NCBI GenBank assembly: GCA_937965665.1
Contig: CALCJE010000020.1
Location: 1 to 12,077, forward strand
Length of the DNA stretch: 12,077 bases
Direction: 5' to 3'
DNA from: an uncultured Bacteroidales bacterium
Lineage (GTDB): Bacteria; Bacteroidota; Bacteroidia; Bacteroidales; UBA4417
Shown: positions 7,467 through 12,077 of the stretch, piece by piece
Layout: each line of letters starts with the position of its first letter
How positions within the stretch are numbered: position 1 is the first letter of the stretch
The notes under the pieces: model-generated
What the model saw: only the letters and a program-made list of their open reading frames with translations
Database searches by the model: none
Told to the model about the DNA's origin: nothing
Made by a program: the position numbers and the translations under genes

Positions 7467-7924
7467 ACTTTTTGTTTTTTAATCAGAACGTTTCGTCTGA
7501 ATTTTAGTACTTCGATATTATTTTGATTGTATGCAATGGTCTCCACATAAACAATTCCCCTGTCGTTTTTTGATTTCGATTCTTTTTTTGATAAAACAAT
7601 GGTTTTGGCATACAATGTATCGCCAATAAAAACAGGGGCAAGATGATTTATGTTTTCGTAGCCTAAATTGGCAATTGCTTTACCGCTAATATCAGGAACA
7701 GTTATTCCAACTACAATGGAAAATACTAATGTACCCACCACGAGAATTTTTCCATGCTGATTGTTTTTTGCGTAATCAACGTTCGTATGCACCGGATGGT
7801 GATTCATTGTCAACAATGAAAAAAAATTATTATCGCTTTCAAATATGGTTTTTGAAAGAGAATGGTTAATTGTTTCACCTACCTCAAATTCTTCAAAATA
7901 ATGACCTAACACAGATGGCTGCAT
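7463..7924 (-). CDS. MaoC-like hot-dog-fold enoyl-CoA hydratase/dehydratase
   Basis: This 153-residue protein has the MaoC dehydratase layout. An N-terminal YFEEFEVGETINHS (9-22) is followed by the active-site helix region SLLTMNHHPVHTNVDYA (36-52) and a G-x-x-V-x-G segment (58-64). The later strands include NLGYENINHLAPVFIGDTL (86-104). In classic R-specific hydratases the catalytic pair is D-x-N-P-x-H. Here the aspartate position is Asn41 while His46 is kept. To my recollection this TMN..P.H form occurs in MaoC proteins paired with CitE-like lyases, such as mesaconyl-CoA hydratase relatives. It would hydrate an enoyl-CoA or dehydrate the matching hydroxyacyl-CoA. The start ATG 7924-7922 is 4 bases after the remnant aminotransferase frame and its end overlaps the CitE-like start. 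Confidence 0.85.
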   Translation of the reverse strand: MQPSVLGHYFEEFEVGETINHSLSKTIFESDNNFFSLLTMNHHPVHTNVDYAKNNQHGKILVVGTLVFSIVVGITVPDISGKAIANLGYENINHLAPVFIGDTLYAKTIVLSKKESKSKNDRGIVYVETIAYNQNNIEVLKFRRNVLIKKQKV

Positions 7925-7928
7925 CTTG

Positions 7929-8129
7929 TTACTTTTTTAATGTATTACAAATATGTTTAACTTTTTCGATATCCAAATCCGGGAAAATGGGTAAACATAT
8001 CACCTGTTTTGCTGTTTTTTCAGCCACCGGCAAATTTCCCGGTTTAGCCGAATCGAGTCCTTTGTACATGGAAAATTCGCTAATTAAAGGATAAAAGTAA
8101 CGATGCCCGTATATGTTGTGTTGTATCAT
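7929..8129 (-). pseudogene. Remnant 66-codon C-terminus of a DegT-family aminotransferase
   Basis: This short frame encodes only the last part of an aminotransferase. Residues 3-55 match residues 307-359 of the complete enzyme upstream at 48 of 53 positions, including HNIYG, YFYPLISEFSMYKGLDSAKP and AKQVICLPI. The catalytic domain and PLP lysine are absent, so it cannot be an enzyme. The final 11 codons (KVKHICNTLKK) differ from the complete copy but look like an authentic alternative C-terminus. Its ATG (8129-8127) overlaps the TGA of the AlbA_2 gene, so it might still be translated by coupling. It is best read as the 3' scar of an older or different aminotransferase allele. About 25 of 159 matched bases differ, so the duplication is not recent or the two copies came from different strains. 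Confidence 0.85.
7965..8123 (-). repeat. Direct repeat copy A (aminotransferase 3' end, remnant side)
   Basis: These 159 bases align without gaps to 9492-9650, at about 134 of 159 identical by hand count. The longest shared run is 23 bases, covering the codons for SEFSMYKG. Homology begins at the CAA codon directly after the ATG-ATA that overlaps the AlbA_2 stop. The two copies are offset by 1527 bases and bracket the AlbA_2 gene. Confidence 0.88.
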
Positions 8130-9460
8130 AGTGACTTAATAATTTTCCAGTGGCCGCCTTTTGCGGGGCCAATGCGTTCGATAATATTATCTTCTTTTAA
8201 CCGTGCAATATCCCGAACAATGGTCATTTTTGTTACGGACAGTTTTTTTGCCAGTTGTGTCATTGTAATTTGATTATTTTCCTGAATCAATTTAATAATT
8301 TGATATTTTCGACTATCGGTAACATTATCGGTAACATTATCGGTAACATTATCGGTAACATTTGATTTTATAGTTATCCAAAAAGAATCGGAGAAATCGA
8401 AATTAACCTCATTGCCATTTTCAATACAAGCATTGGTAACCCGCTTAATACCGGTACCTGCTTTTTCCATAAAATCGGTTCGTGCCAGCAAATCAACCAG
8501 TAAACGATTTCTGGCTTCGCTTTTTTTACCAAACTCGCTTTTGGGAAAAAGTAATTCTCCTTTGTTGTTAATAACAATGCTGCTTTTAAGTTTTTCAATA
8601 GCAATGGTATCGCCCAGGAAATAATCGAAGTGGATTACTGCATTTACTATTGCTTCCCGGTAAGCTTCAATAGGATATTCCGGGAATTCATCTCTTTTCA
8701 GGTCTTTTATTTCAAACCTTACCGGGATGCGTTCTTTCAGGTAGGCAATAGCAAATTCAATATTTCCAATGATACCGCGGTCCACTTCTTTTTTGTCCAG
8801 GATATCCACCCGTTTGTCGTCGTTAAAATGAATGCACCTGATTTTTGAGCTGATGATGTATTTGTAGGGTTTTTTGGCAAAGTAGAGTACCCCGGCATTT
8901 GTAAGCCCATCGCTGGTAAGCACCCTCAGGTTTTTCAGGATTTCTTCTTTGGCCATGTTGTTTGAAATACCGGCCAGTTTAAGGTAGTATTCAAATTTTT
9001 CGTCGTCGAAATCTTTCCAGTCAAAATTGACACAAATTTGTTCGTCGTAGCGGATTTTGCCGGTTTTTATGGCCAGCGACAGGATTTCGTCACGGCTCAT
9101 TTTTTGGGAGTTGGCACCCATGCGCATAAAAAAACCGGTAGCGCATGAGTAGGGTTTATTCATGCCTTCTTTTACTTCAATTGCCAGCACATTATAAAGC
9201 TGAGTTAGAAGCACAGCAACCGGCGGGTCGCAGTTACGGGCACTGTCCTGTATCTGCGATTTCAATTTGTTTGTTGTTTTAATGCCCTTAATTTTTCCGG
9301 TATCGGAAATTCCGAGATAAATAATGCCCCCCGATGCATTGGCAAAAGCAACCAATTCTTTGGGCAAACTTTTGTCTGGCAATTCCTTGAATTCGATGAA
9401 CTGCCCTTCGCCAAGTTCCAAAACTTTTTCAAGATTGTATGTAGGACGTGTTTTATTCAC
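8126..9460 (-). CDS. AlbA_2 (Schlafen-like) DNA-binding protein with ATPase-like and winged-helix domains
   Basis: This 444-residue protein has an N-terminal AlbA_2/Schlafen-type domain (about 16-130): EGQFIEFKE at 18-26, AFANASGGIIYLGISDTG at 38-55, and RMGANSQKMSRDEI. A HATPase_c_4-like region follows at about 265-365, with YREAIVNAVIHFDY (267-280) and EKAGTGIKRV (332-341). Residues 367-382 are four NVTD repeats forming a linker. A C-terminal winged helix (about 385-444) holds the helix-turn-helix TMTQLAKKLSVTKMTIVRDI. Such proteins are usually annotated as transcriptional regulators or RecG-like ATP-binding proteins. The start is GTG 9460-9458; the upstream frame is closed and no early ATG exists. 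The GTG overlaps the aminotransferase stop by 8 bases. A regulator inside a biosynthetic operon, flanked by duplicated aminotransferase ends, suggests later insertion. Targets are unknown; a defence role is possible but unsupported. Confidence 0.87.
   Translation of the reverse strand: MNKTRPTYNLEKVLELGEGQFIEFKELPDKSLPKELVAFANASGGIIYLGISDTGKIKGIKTTNKLKSQIQDSARNCDPPVAVLLTQLYNVLAIEVKEGMNKPYSCATGFFMRMGANSQKMSRDEILSLAIKTGKIRYDEQICVNFDWKDFDDEKFEYYLKLAGISNNMAKEEILKNLRVLTSDGLTNAGVLYFAKKPYKYIISSKIRCIHFNDDKRVDILDKKEVDRGIIGNIEFAIAYLKERIPVRFEIKDLKRDEFPEYPIEAYREAIVNAVIHFDYFLGDTIAIEKLKSSIVINNKGELLFPKSEFGKKSEARNRLLVDLLARTDFMEKAGTGIKRVTNACIENGNEVNFDFSDSFWITIKSNVTDNVTDNVTDNVTDSRKYQIIKLIQENNQITMTQLAKKLSVTKMTIVRDIARLKEDNIIERIGPAKGGHWKIIKSL
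8315..8362 (-). repeat. Perfect 12-base tandem repeat, four units, encoding (NVTD)4
   Basis: The plus-strand unit ATCGGTAACATT is repeated four times without a mismatch. On the coding strand it reads as four NVTD tetrapeptides at residues 367-382 of the AlbA_2 protein, between the ATPase-like region and the winged helix. Each unit is a multiple of three, so copy-number change would lengthen or shorten the linker without a frameshift. Confidence 0.97.
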
Positions 9461-10568
9461 CTCTTATTATTTGAACAACAAAATTAATGTTTTCCATGTC
9501 TAAATCAGGGTAAATCGGCAAACAAATCACCTGTTTTGCCATTTTTTCAGCCACCGGCAAGTTTTCCGGTTTTGCTGAGTCGAGGCCTTTGTACATGGAA
9601 AATTCGCTGATAAGCGGGTAAAAGTAACGTCGGCCGTAAATGTTGTGTTGTTTAAGTTTTTCGTACAAGTGGTCGCGGCTCAGTCCGTATTCAGTTTCAT
9701 TCACTAAAATAGGAAAATAGGCAAAGTTAGACTCGGTGTTTTCGGGTTCAGGCAGGGAAGAAATACCCTTTACATTGGCTAGACCTTCGCGGTAAGCATC
9801 CGCAATGGCATGGCGTTTCTGAATATTGGCGTGGTAATGTTTCAATTGCACCAATCCCAGCGCCGCCTGCATTTCATTCATTTTGGAGTTGATGCCCGGC
9901 GCCACAATGGTGGTTTCTCCGGCAAAGCCAAAGTTTTTAAGGTAGTCAATACGTTTTTTGGTGGTTTCATCATGGCATACAATGGCACCGCCTTCCATGG
10001 TATTAAACACCTTGGTGGCATGAAAGCTGAGAATTGAGAGATCGCCGAAATTACAAATCCCTGTTCCCAAGTGCTTTACCCCAAAGCAGTGGGCCGCATC
10101 ATATATCAGTCTTAAACCATAGGTATCGGCGATATGCTGCAATTCCTTCACTTTGCAAGGGTTCCCATACACATGCACCGGAAGGATGGCCGTTGTTTTT
10201 GGGGTGATTGCCGCCTCAACCTTGGTTGGGTCCAGATTGCCAAATACCGGATCAATATCGACAAAAACCGGTTTGATATTGTTCCACCACAAGCTATGGG
10301 TAGTGGCAACAAAACTATAGGGCGTCGTAATCACTTCGCCGGTAATCCGCAATACCTGCAGCGCCGTAACCAGCGCAAGCGTGCCATTGGCAAAAAGTGA
10401 AATATACGGTACTTCCAGAAATTCAGCCAACTCCTTCTCCAGTTGCTGATGAAAAGGGCCGTTGTTGGTCAATACCTTGTTATCCCAGATTTGTTGCAGG
10501 TAAGGAATAAACTCCTCCAGCTCAGGTAGGGAAGGCTGTGTTACATAAATAGGTTTCTGTTTATCCAT
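9453..10568 (-). CDS. DegT/DnrJ/EryC1/StrS PLP-dependent sugar aminotransferase (VioA/FdtB-like)
   Basis: This 371-residue enzyme transfers an amino group, usually from glutamate, to a keto-deoxysugar nucleotide in the cytoplasm. The PLP-binding lysine is Lys186 in SFHATKVFNTMEGGA (181-195). Asp157 and His160 in IYDAAH, and the early NNGPFHQQLE segment (35-44), are also typical. GINSKMNEMQAALG lies at 225-238, and the C-terminal RRYFYPLISEF motif is complete. The length is normal. The SFHATKVFNT signature resembles enzymes making dTDP-4-amino-4,6-dideoxyglucose (VioA) or dTDP-3-amino sugars (FdtB). Sequence alone does not decide which. ATG 10568-10566 overlaps the flippase stop by 8 bases (ATGGATAA). 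Its 3' end is duplicated beyond the AlbA_2 gene. No thymidylyltransferase or 4,6-dehydratase lies in the window, so these are expected upstream or elsewhere. Confidence 0.92.
   Translation of the reverse strand: MDKQKPIYVTQPSLPELEEFIPYLQQIWDNKVLTNNGPFHQQLEKELAEFLEVPYISLFANGTLALVTALQVLRITGEVITTPYSFVATTHSLWWNNIKPVFVDIDPVFGNLDPTKVEAAITPKTTAILPVHVYGNPCKVKELQHIADTYGLRLIYDAAHCFGVKHLGTGICNFGDLSILSFHATKVFNTMEGGAIVCHDETTKKRIDYLKNFGFAGETTIVAPGINSKMNEMQAALGLVQLKHYHANIQKRHAIADAYREGLANVKGISSLPEPENTESNFAYFPILVNETEYGLSRDHLYEKLKQHNIYGRRYFYPLISEFSMYKGLDSAKPENLPVAEKMAKQVICLPIYPDLDMENINFVVQIIRGE
9492..9650 (-). repeat. Direct repeat copy B (3' end of the intact aminotransferase)
   Basis: These bases encode residues 307-359 of the complete aminotransferase and are the partner of the repeat at 7965-8123 (about 84% identity, no gaps). 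Most differences fall at third codon positions. Five change an amino acid: R to H, E to G, M to T, Y to F and M to I, going from the intact gene to the remnant. Confidence 0.88.
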
Positions 10569-12015
10569 TTGATCTCTTCAACAAATTTTTCAATACAATT
10601 TGCCGTAACTCAAGGTAAGCTTCCGGTTTAAAGAGCTCGCATAATAACAATGAGAGCAAAGCACCAAGTATCAGTTGTATAATCAGTTTCACCAAAAAAG
10701 AAACCGGAAGCAGCCAGCCGGCAAGCATCACAACCGCACCCATTGTGAGTGCAATCCCGAAACCGGGCATGATATCATTCACCTGCTCCCGCATGGGATA
10801 GTTGATCATCCTGCCTGACCAGTAACTGTTCAGATAATAGGCAATCAGCGTATTCACCCACATGCCCAGGATCATTACCTTGATACCAAAAAATACGCCA
10901 ATGATGATGGTGGGGATGGCAATCAGCTTTTTGATTATTTCCAGTCGCAGAAACAGATCAGAACGGCCCTGCACCTGCAGCATATTCAGGTTTAAGGCAT
11001 GGAGGGGATACATCATCCCCACAAAAGTCAATAGCTGTAGATAAATAATGGCAGGCCGCCATTTTTCACCAATCAGGGTAATAATCATGGGTTCAGCCAC
11101 TGCCGCCAGCCCGGCCATCAGCACCATACTGATCAGCATAATGCTTTTAATCATCTTTTTATACCCGGATTTAAGTCTCACCGGATCATCCTGCATTTGG
11201 GCCAATACCGGATAGGTTACCCTGGACATAATTCCATTCAGGTTCTTCGATGGCAAGTCATTAAAATGTTGCGCGCGGGTATAATATCCCAATTCCTGTG
11301 CAGAGAAATATTTACCGATCACCAGGTAATAAATATTTCTGTATAGGGTATCAATCAGCCCGCTGACAAGCAATCTGGAGCCAAAGGCAAATAATTCCCT
11401 GAATGATTGAATGCTGAAAACCAGCAAGGGTCTCCAACGGTTCCATATCCAGAGCAGCAATGAATTAACCGCCCTTTGACTCAGTGTTTTAAAAACCAGG
11501 CTCCAGACACCAAACCCGTTATATGCCATCCAAATACCTACTGCACCCCCGATTAATACTGAAATCACCGATATCCTGGTCTGTAGTTTAAAGTCAATCC
11601 GCTTGGTGAGGGTAGTCCGCTGTATCATAGTCAAAGAGTCTATGATCAACACCAAAGCCAGTACCTTTACAAGCAAATTCAACTGAGGTTCCTTAAAAAA
11701 ACTGCTGATCAGGGGCCCGGAAAAAAACAGGATTAAAAAAAACAGGATTCCGGTAAGCAGGTTAAAGTAAAATACGGTTGAGTAATCGGTTTCGGTACAA
11801 TTTTTTTTACGAATCAATGCCTGGCCAAATCCGCTGTTGATAAATGATTCGGAAACGGCAATAAAAACGGTAATCATCCCGATCAGCCCGAATTCAGCAG
11901 GTGAAAGCAGGCGGGCAAGCACAATACCAACCAGGAAGGTGATGCCCTGAGCCGCAAAGCTGTCCACAGCGCTCCACAGTATCCCGTGAATGGTCTTGTT
12001 TTTAAGCGAAGACAT
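10561..12015 (-). CDS. Wzx-type polysaccharide flippase (MOP superfamily, WzxC-like)
   Basis: This 484-residue membrane protein has the size and features of a lipid-linked oligosaccharide flippase of the MOP/Polysacc_synt family, and many hydrophobic helices are spread over its whole length. The N-terminus is typical: a basic start followed by GILWSAVDSFAAQGITFLVG (12-31), then ARLLSPAEFGLIGMITVF. The middle segment ELGYYTRAQHFNDLPSKNL and the following TYPVLAQMQ are hallmarks of the WzxC-like branch. It would move the undecaprenyl-linked repeat unit across the inner membrane for the Wzy polymerase at 3456-4730. ATG 12015-12013 shares one base with the TAA stop of the preceding gene (TAATG), so translation is coupled. 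GC content here is clearly higher than in the left third of the window. Confidence 0.92.
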   Translation of the reverse strand: MSSLKNKTIHGILWSAVDSFAAQGITFLVGIVLARLLSPAEFGLIGMITVFIAVSESFINSGFGQALIRKKNCTETDYSTVFYFNLLTGILFFLILFFSGPLISSFFKEPQLNLLVKVLALVLIIDSLTMIQRTTLTKRIDFKLQTRISVISVLIGGAVGIWMAYNGFGVWSLVFKTLSQRAVNSLLLWIWNRWRPLLVFSIQSFRELFAFGSRLLVSGLIDTLYRNIYYLVIGKYFSAQELGYYTRAQHFNDLPSKNLNGIMSRVTYPVLAQMQDDPVRLKSGYKKMIKSIMLISMVLMAGLAAVAEPMIITLIGEKWRPAIIYLQLLTFVGMMYPLHALNLNMLQVQGRSDLFLRLEIIKKLIAIPTIIIGVFFGIKVMILGMWVNTLIAYYLNSYWSGRMINYPMREQVNDIMPGFGIALTMGAVVMLAGWLLPVSFLVKLIIQLILGALLSLLLCELFKPEAYLELRQIVLKNLLKRSNG

Positions 12016-12077
12016 TATAGCTTTTTCAGGTATTCCGCATAGGAACTTTTCCCCTGCGCCACAATATTTTCCTGCAA
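12015..12077 (-). CDS. Partial: last 20 codons of an unidentified upstream gene
   Basis: An open frame enters from the right edge and ends with TAA at 12017-12015, overlapping the flippase ATG by one base. The visible C-terminus is LQENIVAQGKSSYAEYLKKL. It is too short to name. The G-K-S-x-Y-x-x-Y-L-x-x-L ending is faintly like the tail of RmlA-type glucose-1-phosphate thymidylyltransferases, which would suit the aminotransferase downstream, but I do not rely on this. Confidence 0.7.
   Translation of the reverse strand: MQENIVAQGKSSYAEYLKKL

Noticed and set aside
6567..7924. Citrate lyase or central-metabolism operon
   Set aside because: The alpha and gamma subunits and accessory Cit genes are absent, and both neighbours are sugar-modifying genes.
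8412..8848. Two plus-strand open frames of about 70 codons opposite the AlbA_2 gene
   Set aside because: They lie entirely antisense to a well-supported gene, resemble no known family and fit no operon.
7929..9653. Transposon or insertion sequence as the cause of the aminotransferase duplication
   Set aside because: No transposase, integrase, terminal inverted repeats or short target-site duplication could be seen. The only repeats are the coding 3' ends.

Overview
The window looks like part of a surface-polysaccharide (capsule, exopolysaccharide or O-antigen) biosynthesis locus from a member of the Bacteroidota. This rests on the AT-rich codon use, the weak or absent Shine-Dalgarno sites, and the gene set: Wzx flippase, Wzy polymerase, family 2 glycosyltransferase, hexapeptide acyltransferases and a DegT-family sugar aminotransferase. 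A genus cannot be assigned from the sequence alone. Every credible gene lies on the minus strand, so transcription runs from position 12077 towards position 1.

In transcription order the window holds: the last 20 codons of an unidentified gene (12015-12077); a Wzx-type flippase (10561-12015); a DegT/DnrJ/EryC1 aminotransferase (9453-10568); an AlbA_2 (Schlafen-like) DNA-binding protein with a winged-helix tail (8126-9460); a 66-codon remnant of a second aminotransferase C-terminus (7929-8129); a MaoC-like hydratase (7463-7924); a CitE/HpcH-like CoA-ester lyase (6567-7466); a PglD/NeuD-like sugar N-acyltransferase (5917-6570); a family 2 glycosyltransferase (5063-5908); a 332-base non-coding stretch; a Wzy/O-antigen-ligase-like membrane protein (3456-4730); two tandem CapA-family proteins (2191-3378 and 1019-2194); a hexapeptide O-acetyltransferase (442-1026); and the N-terminal part of a probable ATP-grasp protein running off the left edge (1-449).

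Most neighbours overlap by 1, 4 or 8 bases, which suggests one translationally coupled operon. The main breaks are the 332-base gap before wzy and a 77-base gap after it.

A plausible joint role, by inference, is as follows. The aminotransferase makes a nucleotide-linked amino-deoxysugar. The MaoC and CitE pair supplies an unusual hydroxyacyl-CoA. The PglD-like enzyme transfers that acyl group to the sugar amine. The glycosyltransferase adds sugars, the flippase exports the repeat unit and Wzy polymerises it. The two CapA proteins, the O-acetyltransferase and the ATP-grasp protein could add further, perhaps amino-acid-like, decoration.

The most unusual feature is that the AlbA_2 gene lies between two copies, about 84% identical over 159 bases, of the aminotransferase 3' end. 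The second copy starts immediately after the AlbA_2 stop codon. This marks an insertion with 3'-end restoration or a recombination scar. Base composition also shifts, from about 47% GC on the right to about 30% on the left, consistent with a mosaic locus.
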